A DNA stretch of 64,000 bases from Letharia columbiana (Eukaryota; Ascomycota; Lecanoromycetes; Lecanorales; Parmeliaceae), in the NCBI RefSeq assembly GCF_014066305.1, contig NW_023501074.1, positions 372,001 to 436,000 of the forward strand, in the 5' to 3' direction. The notes under the pieces are model-generated. The model saw only the letters and a program-made list of their open reading frames with translations. It did not search any database and was not told the DNA's origin. Positions within the stretch are counted from its first letter, which is position 1, and every line of letters starts with the position of its first letter. This document shows positions 1-12,735 of the stretch, one piece after another. Position numbers and translations under genes: made by a program.

Positions 1-451
1 AACTATTAAATTAATATCTAAATATAAATTAAATATAAATTTTAAAAATAAGTAAATTATTATACTCGATATTATTTAAAATATAATCTCTTATTTTTAT
101 TAATTAACTCTTTTTCTAGATAATTATAAAGATATTAATAAAACTATATTTTAGAATATTATATTATAATAATTATAATATAACTTTAATATAATTATTA
201 TTATAAGTTTATCTAATATCGTCTTTATTCATCTTTAAGATATCGTTATCACTTATTTTTATATTAAAATCTCTCTTATTATTATTAATTAATTTAATTA
301 TAATATATTAATAGAATTTAATTTAACTTAATTATTAAAGATACTTAAACTTATTTTCTTAAATAAAATCTTTATATAAAATCGCTATAATGTTAAGATT
401 AATAATTATATACTTTAAGATATATAAATAATTCTACTTCTTTTAATAATT
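1..451 (+). pseudogene. Helitron Pif1-type helicase fragment, part 1 (RIP-killed)
   Basis: Remnant of the helicase domain of a Helitron rolling-circle transposon, entering from beyond the left edge. In one reading frame the Walker A region lies at 122-145 (read N-Y-K-D-I-N-K-T, expected G-Y-G-G-T-G-K-T after undoing G-to-A and C-to-T changes) and the Walker B region at 362-376 (N-K-I-F-I for D-E-A-P-M). The 240-base spacing between the two is identical to that in the better preserved copy at 54727-54981, and the two regions align along their length. Many in-frame stops of the TGG/CAA-to-TAA type make it non-functional. The domain is interrupted by a family A element and resumes at 2345. Confidence 0.8.
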
Positions 452-2344
452 AGTATATATAATAGAATAAGATAGAGCTAAGCTTGGAAATCTTAAATTT
501 ATATATATAGTTAATTATTAATTCGAGTTTTATACGCTTTTTAATTAGATCGACTAAATCAGCCCGATAATCCTCCCGCGTTTCTCTTATTAAAAATTTA
601 TATATAGAAGTTTTACACTTTAAAGTACTTAGTTTACGATATATATAATTATTTTTTAATTTCTTAAATTATAAAGCTCGCTTTATATTTTCTAACGCGA
701 TAAAAATTATAAAGTTTAATCTACTATTAATAGATTAAATAAATATTTAAATATAATAATTATAGTAGTTATATTAAACGCGATCGAGATTAAATAATAA
801 TTCTTCTATCTATTTACTTTATTTCTTCTATAATTCTACTAATCTATTAATTATAAATATATTTATCTTCGATATTCTTTATTTAAATATTACTAAGTAT
901 CTAAGATATATATCTCTTTCTCTTATCTTTTAAATCTCTTATTAACATTTTTACTATTAATAATTAAGATTATAAGCGAGTCTAATAGCTATTTATTACT
1001 ACTTATAAACGTATTAAAAAATTCTTAAAAAGAGTCTAAACGAATTTATAGCTATTATTTTTTTCTATATACTTCTCTTAAGCTAGCGATACTTAACTAG
1101 CTATTTAATTAATACTATCTACTCTATTAGCTTAATAATTTACTTAGTTAAATTATTAATTAGTTATTTAACTAGTTACTTAATTAATTAATTAGTTAAT
1201 TAGTTAATTAATTACCTAATTAGCTATTTAATCTTATACTCTATAAGAGAAAAAGTAAGAGAAGAAACTATAATAGATAAATATAAAGAATACTATAAAG
1301 AAATTAAGTAGTAATAAAGCTATTATTATTAAGAATACGGCTTAGCTCTCTAAAATCCCACGTTATATACTCTTTACGATTCTATATTAAATTATTATTT
1401 AATAAGCGAAGAATATTACTATAACTTAATCTATTATTTTTATTATATTAATATAATATATTATTATAATAACGTTAGAAACTATAATAGATAAATATAA
1501 AAAATACTATAGAGAATACTATAAAGAAACTAAGCGGTAATAAGATTATTATTATTAAGAATAAAATTTAGCTCTCCAAGATCTCACGTTATATACTCTC
1601 TACGATTTTATATTAAATTATTACTTAATAAGTAAAGAATACTACTATAACTTAATCTATTATTTCTACTATATTAAGAAATAAAAGAAAGAATTATAAT
1701 AAGCAAATACGGAGAATATTACGAAGAATATTATAAAGAATATAACGAAGAAATTAAACGATAATAAGATTATTATCGTTAAGAACATAGCTTAACTCTT
1801 CAAGATCTTATATTATATACTCTCTACGATTCTATATTAAATTATTACTTAATAAGCGAAGAATATTATTATAATTTAGTCTATTATTTTTACTATATTA
1901 ATATAATATATTACTATAATAATATTATAAGAGAAGAATTTATTACGATAATTATAGCTAATTAGATCTCTATAGAAGAAATATCGAACGATATATATTT
2001 AAACGAATTGAAATTATTCGATATCTTACTCTAATAGCTATTTTATTATTTAAAAGATTTTATTACGATAGAAGATAATATGAAATTTACATTACTAATT
2101 AATATATTATCTTTATTTCTTTTTAATATTTTAATACTTCTTATTATAAGAATAATTAATTCTTTATATTTAATATACCTTCCTAATTGAACCTTAGCGC
2201 GCCTCTTTTCGTATATATATATTTATATATAGATTAAAAACGTATAGTAAGCGATTAGAGTTCGATTTAACTTAGGGCTAGAGCTAAAATTCGATTTAAC
2301 TTAGAAAAATCTAACTTTATAAATTTAAATTATAGGCCTTTACT
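452..2344 (-). mobile_element. Family A repeat element, copy A1
   Basis: About 1.9 kb dispersed element with the two characteristic family ends: AGTATATATA plus an AAGATAGAGCTAAGCTTG-like stretch at the low-coordinate end, and ATAGGCCTTTACT at the other. I orient the family from the AGTAAAGGCC end to the TATATATACT end, so this copy is on the minus strand. It interrupts the Helitron helicase: sequence left of 452 and right of 2344 joins into the uninterrupted paralogue at about 55048-55056. The interior holds about three degraded units of the family's roughly 200-bp satellite (about 1290-1900). Heavily RIP-mutated, no open frame. The target-site duplication is not clear, at most 2 bp (AT). 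Confidence 0.75.
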
Positions 2345-2979
2345 TATATAATTATATACTTCTATAATAACTTCTTTTAAATCTTTTTAAGTATTAAGAA
2401 TATTAAATTAAATTATATAGCTTAAACTACGTTAAGAGTATTCTATTTTTAAAATAACATTTAAATTTTTTAACTTATAAAAAATATAAAACTTTGAAAT
2501 CTTAATTAAATTAACTAAGATTAAATTAATATATAGAAATTCGCTTAAAGACTATTAAATATAGATAATAATATCTTAATAAGTTTCGAAGAATATAAAG
2601 CTATTATTTAATTTATCGAGTAATTATTAAACGACTTTATTACTTAACTAATTACTATTATTTCTAATATTCTTAATTTATATTAAAAATCTAATTTCTA
2701 GATATTTAAAATAACTTTTTAGGCTTTTTAATAAGAATATCGCTTAATTTAATAATTAAGTTTTTAATAAGCTTTTTAAAATTAAAATTATTTATAATAT
2801 TAGAAATTAAGTTATTAATAAGAAAGATAACTTTCTTCTAGTTATTAAAATAAAAAATATCTTTAAATTAATTTCGCTTTTCTTTTATTATTTAAATTAA
2901 AGTATAATTATATAATAATATTATTAAGAAATTTAAAGTAATATATAAGTTTATATTATAAGATATATCTATAAGTTAA
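2345..2979 (+). pseudogene. Helitron helicase fragment, part 2
   Basis: Continuation of the helicase remnant that stops at 451. It aligns without interruption to 55050-55690 of the other Helitron, for example the shared stretch beginning TATACTTCTATAATAAC. It corresponds to the region between Walker B and the C-terminal helicase motifs. No usable reading frame remains. It ends where a family B element is inserted. Confidence 0.75.
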
Positions 2980-3559
2980 TATATATTAAAGAATAAGATA
3001 GATCTAAGCTTAAAAATCTAAAATTTATATATATAATTAATTATTAATTTATAGTTACTACTCTCTTTAATTAGATTAATTAAATTATCGCGAGTAAATA
3101 AATTAACGTTTATAATAATTAGAAAATAGATATACGTTATTAACATATAGAAATACTTTTCTTTTCTATTAAAGTTTTAATTTTTTTTTCAAATTATAGA
3201 ATAAAATATAGGCTTTTAAATAAATAAAGAATTCTAAAATTTAGTCTTATAATTATCAAAACGTAAGAAGTTCAAATATCGCTTATTAAAGTTCGCTCGA
3301 TAGCTTTAATTAAAAAATAGATATATATTATTTAATTTTAAAATAATACTTTTATTCTCTACTAGAATTTTTTAATTCTTTTTTTAAATTATAGAAAGTA
3401 ATATAGGCTTTTAAATAAAAAAAGAATTATTAAATTTAGTCTTATAAATACTTAAAAGTAAAGAATTAAAATATCGCTTATTAAAGTTCGCTTATAAAAT
3501 TTACTCGATAGTCTTAATTAATATAATTAGATTATAAATATAATTTATAAATCTAAACT
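2980..3559 (-). mobile_element. Family B short repeat (MITE-like), copy B1
   Basis: A 580-bp element that begins with the same motif as family A (AGAATAAGATAG followed by CTAAGCTT) and ends with an ATTTATAAATCTAAACT stretch that matches the family A end ATAGGCCTTTACT after RIP-type changes. The interior carries the B-specific run with CGCTTATTAAAGTTCGCTTA and CTCGATAGTC/TTAATTA. It interrupts the Helitron remnant, and short related sequence (GTTAAATAT-like) lies on both sides, which may be a target duplication. No coding capacity. Sharing both termini with family A suggests a deletion derivative moved by the same machinery; that is inference. Confidence 0.6.
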
Positions 3560-3740
3560 CGTTAAATATATTAAATTTAAAATACTTAATTATTATATTT
3601 TTTTAAAGATAAATATAATAATAGATAATATTATATATTATATATCCCTCTAACTTCGTTTAATTTAAACGATTTATATACTTTTTCTCTTATATATTTA
3701 ATTTCTAATATAATTAGTTTTTAATATAACGATTAATAAG
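3560..3740 (+). pseudogene. Helitron helicase fragment, part 3
   Basis: The last piece of the left Helitron remnant. It aligns to about 55690-55860, including the shared CCTCTAACTTCG/CCTCTAGCTTCG stretch and the terminal GATTAATAAG, after which the two copies diverge abruptly. This shared end point may mark the 3' limit of the Helitron coding part. Too mutated to read as protein with confidence. Confidence 0.65.
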
Positions 3741-4294
3741 TTTAAGTATCTTCTATTTTATTCTATATTTAAGATAATTATTAATAAATTTAAAAGCGAG
3801 AATTATCTTTATTATTTATTTAATTTAATTCTTAATAATAATATAATTTAATAAAGAATTAATCTATTTAGATAAGAAGTTTATCGATATAAGATTTAAA
3901 AAATTAAGATAAAAAACTTATTTTATCGTCTAATAGGGGGTAAAATTCAGAGATTTCGATCGAATATTAAAAAGTCTCGTCTTATAACTCACTATAACTC
4001 AATAACGAGAACCCTTATAGAAAAGTTTATAGTTTCTCATTTATTTTTCTTAAGTAGATCTTTAACTTCGTAACTGAAAGTCTTACTATAATTATTGTTA
4101 TTAGAAAGTTATTAGACTACGAAAGTATAATATTTTAATATTCTATTAACAAATTCTATCTCTAAGTCGCTAGATTATAAAATAGATCTTTATACTTATT
4201 AAGAGCTTTAAATAATATAAAAAACTTATAAAGTATATTAATTTAAATAAACTATATCGCTTATTTTTCAATTTTTAAAATAATTAGTCTAAGA
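3741..4294. other. AT-rich RIP-degraded DNA, no assignable feature
   Basis: No gene or family member recognised. A subsegment at about 3936-4090 keeps more G+C (for example AATAGGGGGTAAAATTC) than its surroundings, so it may be younger or lower-copy sequence, but it has no open frame or RNA fold that I can support. Confidence 0.6.
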
Positions 4295-4560
4295 TAATAT
4301 TCTTACTAGTCGAAAAGATATAATATATTCTATAGAATATTTTATATTAAGTAATATTATATCGTACTCGAGTATAATATAAATAGAATTAAATATTATA
4401 CTCTTTTATTAATATAAATTCGAGATTTTAATAATATATATTACGATATAATATATCTATAATATTATATTATGAAATAATATATATATAAAATATTTTA
4501 ATTAAAATTTCTATATTTAGAAGTATAAGTAGCTATTCTAGTTATTATTCTAGTTAACTA
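4295..4560 (+). repeat. LTR-like dispersed repeat C1
   Basis: About 265 bp starting TTACTAGTCGAAAAGAT and containing ATATTATATCGTACTCGAG and TACGATATAATATATCTAT. Two further copies occur at 36105-36350 (plus) and 61690-61908 (minus), and flanking DNA differs at each. Length and single occurrence at each site fit solo LTRs of a Copia-type retrotransposon. No internal retrotransposon region, primer site or partner LTR was recognised, so LTR status is inference. Confidence 0.45.
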
Positions 4561-5281
4561 TAACTATTACTACGAACGAATTACTAGTTTATATCTTAAA
4601 AGTATAAATTCTTTTCGAATTATATCTCTAATTACTATATTATATCTTTATATTAAATTATACTTAAATATAAGATATATTTTAATAATTTATTATTACT
4701 TAAGATATAATTTCTTTTAAAATTATATTAATAAAATTTTAACTAAGCTAATCGACTAGTTTTATATAGTATACTTAAGTAATATTATTATCTATTTTAA
4801 TATAAAGAAGAACTATCTAGATTATATAAAATAAATACTTAATTAATTTATACGATATAGGCTTTTTATAAATTTAAAGAAATATAAGTTTTTTATTATT
4901 AAAGTAAAGTTTCTTAGCTTTATAATATTTACTATTAATATCGCTATAAATAAATATAGAGTAACTATATAAGTTAAGAGTAATCGAAATTAAAAAGCTA
5001 TTATAACGTATATGTTTTTCTAGAATTTATATATTTCTATCGAAGATTTATTTATTATTATTCTTAAATCATAGACTCTTTAATAGAATTATCTAAAAAA
5101 AGCGAAAAAGATATTAAATCGAGATTGTTTCTATAACTCGATATTATAAAATTATATATTTAAGAAGCTAAAGAGCGTCTTTATAACTACGCCTCTTCTA
5201 AAATATCTTAATTCTTAATTTTTAATTTAAATTAAAATTAATTCTTTATTATTTATAGTAGCGAATATATTAATTTAATAA
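4561..5281. other. AT-rich RIP-degraded DNA
   Basis: No open frame over 60 codons and no family recognised. Base composition is that of the surrounding RIP block. Confidence 0.6.
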
Positions 5282-6074
5282 TACGAAGATCGATATTAAA
5301 AGTTTTAAATATATTAAGATAAGAGTCTAGATAGGACTAAGTACTTAATATACTTTCAAATTTCATATATACTATTAATATTCTTTATTTTAATAAGTAT
5401 TAATACTCTATATAATAGCGACGTAGTATATATATACGAAGTATATATATACGAAGTATAAATATGCGAAGTATATATATAATAGCGATATTAATAGAAT
5501 ATATAATAGTAATAATATTAAAGTATTAATTATAGTATAAAGAAATAGAGAAAGAGTATAAAGACTTCTAATATATAAGTCTTATTTATATAATATAATA
5601 AATAGAAATCTTCTTACTATTCTCTATCTTAATTATCTTTTATTAATATATTTAATACTTAAAGTATTAATTATAATAATAAAATTTAAATTTAAATACT
5701 TACTAAGTCTTATTAATTATAAATAAAATATTATATTATTTAAAAAGATATATTAAGAATTTATAAGAAAGTCGAAAGATAATAACTATATTATTAAATA
5801 TATAAGTTTATTTAAAAGATAATTTAGAAGTAAATAGCGTAAATATCGAGATATATTATAAAGATAATACGTTTTAAAAATAATAACGAGTATAGAAAAG
5901 ATCGTAGAAGAGATAATATACGATTATACGACTTCGTCGAGCGAGCTAATAAGTATATACGTAATTATATAAAGTATTATCGTTAAATAAATATAACTAT
6001 ATAGAAAGTATTAAGAATATTAAGAGTACTAAGTATTCTAGCGCTATTTAGAACTTTTAATATCGATCTTCGTA
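5282..6074 (+). mobile_element. TIR element of family D, copy D1
   Basis: A 793-bp element bounded by inverted repeats. The left end reads TACGAAGATCGATATTAAAA and the right end is its reverse complement, with a longer imperfect TIR reaching AGTTYTARATA. The terminal TA on both sides fits a TA target site as used by Tc1/mariner-type transposases. About 700 internal bases match copy D2 at 20871-21614. No transposase frame, so it is MITE-like and would need an enzyme from elsewhere. It contains a short tandem run of TACGAAGTATATA near 5430-5475. Confidence 0.7.
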
Positions 6075-9000
6075 TAGAAATAAATAATAATATTTAATCA
6101 CTTTTTATTCGAGAAAGATAATTAACGCGAAATATAATTATAAAATATATAATTAAAAACTTCTCGCGATTATTATAATATTTAAATATTAGCGTTATTA
6201 TCTAAAGAGAAGTTTTTATTTTATTAAAATTCTTATTAATTATAATAATTTAAAGTATTTTATAAAATAATTAATATTAAATAATGAATAAGCTCGTTAA
6301 ATATTAGAACTCTCTTTATATAATTTCTTAGTTTTATATAGATTAGATAAGATAAATCTTATTAATAAATCTTTAAAATACTTTAATTATAAAAACGAAA
6401 ATTAACTAATTAATAAACTTCTCTTTATATTATAATAAAAACTAGCTAGAGTTAAAAGTCTTTTAAATTCTATTTTAATTATTATTAAGATAGCTTATAA
6501 AGATAGCGTAAACTATATATATAATAAATATAATCTTAATAATAAATATCTTATTATATTAAATAATTTAAGTATAAATAAGAGTTTCTTTAATACTAAT
6601 TTTAAAGGAATAGTATTTATAAAAAAAATTAATATTTAAAAAATTAATAACTATTATAATATAAGAAATCTACTTAAATATATAATATTTTTTAAAATTT
6701 AAGAAATATAATCTCTAATAAGAGAGAGATTAAATAAGATATTTACTTAATATATATATAACTTAATTAATAAACGACTTAATCTTATTACTAGAATTAC
6801 TAATTATAAATAATTTATTTTATATCTAATTATCGAAGTATTAATAATTAGCGAAACGATATATAATATAAAAAATAAATTTATTTATCAATTTATAAAG
6901 ATACTTTAATAAGAGAATACTTTTATTAAATAATAAAAAGTTAATAAAGTATTAAATAAGTAAATATAAAGTATTAATAACTAGATTTAGAATAGCTAGA
7001 GGCTATTAAAATATAATAATAAATTATATATCTCTAAAGAAGACTTAATTTAAAAAGAGCTATTAAAACTTTATTTTAATAATTTTATAACTAGATATTT
7101 TAATATTAATAAAATATTTAAATTAATAAAGAGAAGTAATATACGTATATCCCCTTATTATATATATATACACTCTTTTTTAATATATATATATTCTCTT
7201 AAACTCGATTAGCTTTCGCGCGATCTCTAGTTATATAAGATATAAACTTCGTATATAGCTTTCTAGAAAATATTATCGAGACTCTTAATAATAGTAAGAT
7301 AAGTCTTTTTAAACTTCTTTTAAGAAAGTTTAAAAGATTAGATAGGTTTAAATCGTCGAATAATAAGATCTCTTTAATATTATTTCTTCTACTCTTAACG
7401 TATAGAATTTATAATATCTTTTATATATCGTTATTTAAGTTTTATTATTTTCGCGATTATAGTAATATAGCGAAAGCCTTTTATAAACCCCCTTAATCTT
7501 ATTAATAATAATAAGCTTTAGAAGATTAAAGAAATTATTAATAAGATTAAGTATAAGAAAGGTATTTAATATAAAGTTAAATAAACTAATTAAGGCGAAG
7601 AGTATAATTAATAACTATTAGATAATAAACTTATTAATATTAGCGAGCTAATTTAAATTTATAAATAAGCGAGTAATAAGCGAAAGTATTAAATAATAAA
7701 TAATAAGTCTTTTATTACTAAAGAGCTCGATTAATTATATAAATTAACGGCGAGTAAATAAAGATAATAAAATAAGATATAATTATCGATTAGATTAGAT
7801 ATATTTCTAGATAATATTTATACTACGCGTATACTCCTTTATACTTACTACTATTAAGATATAAGTTAATAAAATAATTATATTATTTAACTATCTATTA
7901 AATTCTATTATAAAGAATATTTATTATATTAGAGTATATACTATTAATATAAATATATTTTTATCTAGAGTAGCTATTAAAGAACTATTTAGAGATTCTA
8001 CGCTAGCGCTATTACTAAAAAAAGATCGTTATTTAAATATTCTCCGTTATCTTAGCGTTAGATTATAAGTTAAATTTATTAATTTAATTCTTTAACGAGG
8101 AGGTAATTAAAGTATAATCTTCGAGTTAATACTCGTTAATATCCGCTATATATCGATAAAGACTCTCGAGCTCCTTTTTTAATAACTCGTTTATTCTCTT
8201 TAATTTCTCTATATACTTATATATCGCTATAAGCTAGTTTTAGAGATTTATAATTATAATAAAAATAATCGAAGTTATCGCTATTATATATTTCTATAAC
8301 TTATACTATTAAGTAATCTTCTTATTAAGTTTAATTTATTAATAAAATAACTTTCAAGATTATCTAGCGCGGCGATAGCGCTATATTAATTTTCTTATCT
8401 ATATTTAAAGATATAGAGGAATTTTAATATAGCGACTAATATCGCGTCTTTCGACCTTATAATTATTATAAAAAGGAGACTTATCTTAAATATATAAATT
8501 ATCGCCTCGATAAAAGTAAGTTCTATATAATAAATTAGATATTAGAACTTATTAGTAATTATATATACGAAGCGATAGTAATAGAAATAGTTAAGAGTTA
8601 ATAGTCGCGCCTATAGAGCGACTATATACTTACTATTAAAGTTATTATTATTAAAAAAGAATATTATAAAATTATTAGTCTACGTATTAACGCGATTAAT
8701 AATAATAAGATACTTATAATAAAGAGAAGTAGATTATTAATATAATAAGATATACTATACTTATATGAGTATTAATATTAACGTTATAACGCTAGAGTAA
8801 GCACTTATAAGAAAGATATTAGAAGTTATAAAGAATAAAAATAAATAATTTAAAAGAAGTTTTTATATTCTCTATTATAGCGCTATTATTAATAAGTAAT
8901 ATCTAATAATATAGATAATAGCGACGTAGTAATATTTTACTATTACTTATAAGATCGCGTTATCTAGCTATTATTATTATTTCTATTATTATTATTAATT

Positions 9001-10291
9001 AATAATCGAAGGCGTTATCGCGAACGCGTCGCTCTATTAATTACTTCCTTTAAATCTCTATAATAAAGATTATTATTATATTACTTTACTATAAACGTAA
9101 TACGCTATAGAAACGACGTTATCTATAAAAAAACTCTTCTCTCTTCTTTTATCTATTAGATTTTCGAGGTTTTATTATAAATTTTTAAATCTAATATTAT
9201 TCGCTATAGAGGTTATTAACTAGCGCTATAAAAACGTTAATACTAAGCGTATCGACTTACTATAGATTATTATTAATTAATACTATAAAAGCGATATTAT
9301 TCTTAAAAATAATATTAATATTATTATATAATATATCGATTATACGCTTACAGCGCGTAAGAATTAATTCTATCGCGTTATTAAAACGATATTATAACCT
9401 TAACGAATTAACTCTTTTCTCTTATTTCCCTATTAGAGTTTAAAGGTTTTTTAATAAATATTTTATTTTTATTTAGGCGTCTAAGAATTAGAGTTTAGAA
9501 GAAGAGATAATTATTAAACTTAATGCGTTATAGGCCTTAGCGCTATTTACGCTAAGGCGTCGATATCGTATATACTACGTTAGAGTTCCTTTTAGAGTTT
9601 AATTTTAATAATATATCTTATATATCTAAAGACTTAGCGAATATAGATCTACTTCGTATATCTCGAAGTTTTAATATTTCTTAGAGATTAGTTCTACTAT
9701 TAAATATATTATTAAATTTCATAACGATACTACGTTTTTTATAGTTTATACCCGCTAGCTAACCGCTAGTAAACTACGCTCTTATAAGACCTTTACTCGT
9801 AATATATAAAATTATAAGTAATATTATTAATATATATTTTAAATATAAAAATATAAGATAATATTAGCTATTTCTTTCGATTCGCTATCTATATAAATAA
9901 TCTAATATTTTCTTTATTTCTTAATTAATATTTATCGAGATCGTTTTACTATTTTATTTAAACTCTTTAAAGTTTATTTAAAAATATAATAACTTAATTT
10001 AATTTCTTATTAAAATCTCTATTAACGCGTTTCTTTAGATTTATTTATTAATATAAATAAAATAAGAAAATTAGTTTTAAATATTATATTAGATATAATA
10101 TAGATATAATATTAAATTATATATATTAAATAAGATAATTAAGATATTAAATTATATAGATAGAAGAAAAATATTAAATAGTAAGTATTATATCTATTAA
10201 GATATATTAAGTTTAAATAAATAAGAGAGCTAAGTAATATATAATATACTTATAATACGAAGTACTTTTATAATTATATTATTACTATATA
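6075..10291. other. 4.2 kb RIP-degraded DNA, probably old transposon remains
   Basis: No open reading frame survives. CpG-containing patches (about 8000-9600) with runs that read as stop-broken protein suggest a mutated coding element, but I could not match it to a transposon class. The end at 10291 abuts family A copy A2. I see no RNA gene and no island of normal composition. Confidence 0.55.
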
Positions 10292-11086
10292 AGTAAAGAC
10301 CTATAAATTAAATTTATAGAGTTAAATTTTTTATTTTTCTAAATTAAATAAAGTTGGATTTTTCTAAGTTAAATCGAATTTTAACTCTAGTTCTAAGTTA
10401 AATCAAACTCTAATTACTTACTATACGTTTTTAATCTACTTTTATTACTATAAAATTAATTTAATTTATATAATATAGATATATATATATAGAGAGAGGC
10501 GCGCTAAGATCTAATTAAAAAGATATATTAAGTATAAAGAATTAATTCATAATAATTACTTATAAAAAATAGAGAAAGATTATATTCTCATAGTAAGAAG
10601 TATTAAAATACTAGAAAGAAATAAAGATAACGTGTTAATTAGTAATGTAAATTCGATAATATCTCTTATCGTAGTAAAATCTTTCGAATAATAAGATAAC
10701 TATAGATATCGAACGATCTTAATTCATTTAAATATATATCGTTTAATATTTCTTCTATAGAGACTTAATTAACTATAATCATTATAGTAGATTCTTCTCT
10801 TATAATATTATTATAATAATATATTAAATTAATATAATAAAGATAATAGACTAAGTTATAGTAATATTCTTCGCTTACTAAGTAATAATTTAATATTAGA
10901 TCTTAAAGAGCTAAACCGTATTCTTAATAATAGTAATCTTATTAACGCTTAATTTCTCCGCAGTATTCTCTATAGTATTTTCCGTAGTATTCTCCGCATT
11001 TATCTATTATAGTTCTTTCTCTTACTTCTTCTCTTATAGAGTATTAAATTAAGTAACTAGCTAAGTAATTAACTAAGTAAATAACT

Positions 11087-11091
11087 AATAT
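11087..11091 (+). repeat. Target-site duplication AATAT, left copy
   Basis: Five bases directly before the 5' LTR, identical to 13624-13628. The pre-insertion site in copy A3 reads GATAT at 16671-16675. Confidence 0.85.
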
Positions 11092-11255
11092 TATTACGAG
11101 CGTACCCTTAATATATCTCTTAATTCTATGACTAGCGGGCCTTGCCGGAGATATTCTCTATTATATTATACCTCCTTCTTACTTATATAATTTAATATCT
11201 TAGTTATCTTATTTAATATATCTATATTAATATTATATCTATATCGATTCTAATA
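11092..11255 (+). repeat. 5' LTR, RIP-mutated
   Basis: 164 bp, same length as the 3' LTR. It differs from it by many substitutions, nearly all C-to-T or G-to-A in this copy, one transversion (GG to GC in the CTTGCCGGAG motif) and one change in the opposite direction. Confidence 0.88.
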
Positions 11256-12149
11256 CTATAACTAAGATTAATTCACTTATTTCATTTATATTAATAGACG
11301 AATTTAAAGAAACGCGCTAATAGAGGCTTTAATAAGAAATTAAGTTAAGCTATCGTATTTCTAGATAAGTCTATTAAATAGATAATTCGATTTTAAGACG
11401 AATCGAACTCGATAAATAGTAGTTAAGAGATAAATAAGGTATTAAACTATTTATACGGCTAGCGAATTAAAAGAAATAGCTAATACTATCTTATAAATAC
11501 ATTAAGCTTTTCTATATATAACTTCTCTATAAGATAAGAAACCCTCTAGGCGGAGTAAGTATACTCGAAAGAATACTATTTAAAGCACTTATAGTCTTCT
11601 TAACATCTTAAACGATTAAGAGATAAGTATATTAAGCCCCCGTAAAGAAATAACCTTACCTCGAGCTTTATAGTAAAATTTTTTATTCTTAATATCGAAT
11701 AATTTTTAAACGCCTTAGAGAGGCTTTATTATTCTCTATTATATCTGATATCCCTAATATCTATTCTTTCGAAGTATTTAAACTCCTCTTTACTTTATTT
11801 TAAATCTTTCTTTCTTCTTTCTTATAATAAAGTCTAATATTAAAAGAATAGATTAAATTAAGACTCTACTAGAGTAAATCAAGTTTTAACGAATATTAGT
11901 TCTATTAGATAATATCCTTAACGAGATAGACTTAATAGATACGCTTTAAGATATCGCTAATATTTAATAACTATAATATTAGGCTAAGTACTAACCCGAC
12001 GAATTTATAACTATATTAAATGAAATTCGTTAGAAGAGAAATAATTTCCGCGAGGTTACTACTCGATATTACGTCGTCGTTATAAAAAAGAATTTAATTA
12101 TAAATGATTTATATTAGATCTATAGAATAACCGAGAAGATAAATTAATT

Positions 12150-12735
12150 AGCTCGAGACTTTTAAAAGGATATAATTTTCTTATAATGAAAAGTTAATAG
12201 CCTTAATATATAGTCGATAAAAAACTTACGACTATTCTTAATCGAGGAGAAACGTACGCCTAGATATTTAAAAGAGAAATTAGTTAAAATCTTAGACTTA
12301 CCTCTATTTATCGACGATAGCGACTCTATCTAAAACGACTAGTTCTCTAGAATAGAATAGAAATTTAAGACTAATAGCGATTATTATCTTATCGAAGACT
12401 TTAAGATAATCTACGTAATCTTATAACTCGGTGATAAGACTATATAATATACAATATATAGAAGACTTCGAAACTTTACTAACTTATATTAATCTTTTAT
12501 TAAGATTATAAACGAGTTAACTAATATTTATAAGAACTTAAATTAACGTAATAATGTATTACGTAATATATATACTCTATAATAAAGAACTCGAATTTTT
12601 ATTAATTTCTATTTAGACTTTATTTAATTAGATATTATTTTTAATCTTAACGAAACTATTATAGTAGAGTATTACCTTTTAAATAAAGATTTAATAGACG
12701 ACTTCCATAAGTAATATCCCGAAGAGCCTTATCTA
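12150..12735 (+). pseudogene. RIP-killed Gag-like remnant of the LTR retrotransposon
   Basis: In one forward frame from about 12288 the mutated translation gives LPLFIDDSDSI, FKTNSDYYLIEDFKIIYVI and NELTNIYKNLN, with stops where Trp and Gln would stand. This follows the layout of fungal Gypsy Gag proteins: a DPPxFxG-type start, a W-D-W...I-E-x-K-L segment, N-A-D...E-K-x-x-Y-V-x-S-R-L, then a D-E-L-x-x-I-Y-x-D-P-N stretch. Gag forms the particle that packages the element's RNA. The region from 11256 may be the upstream part of the same frame. The similarity breaks off at about 12735, exactly where base composition changes. The class call rests on remembered family features. Confidence 0.6.
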
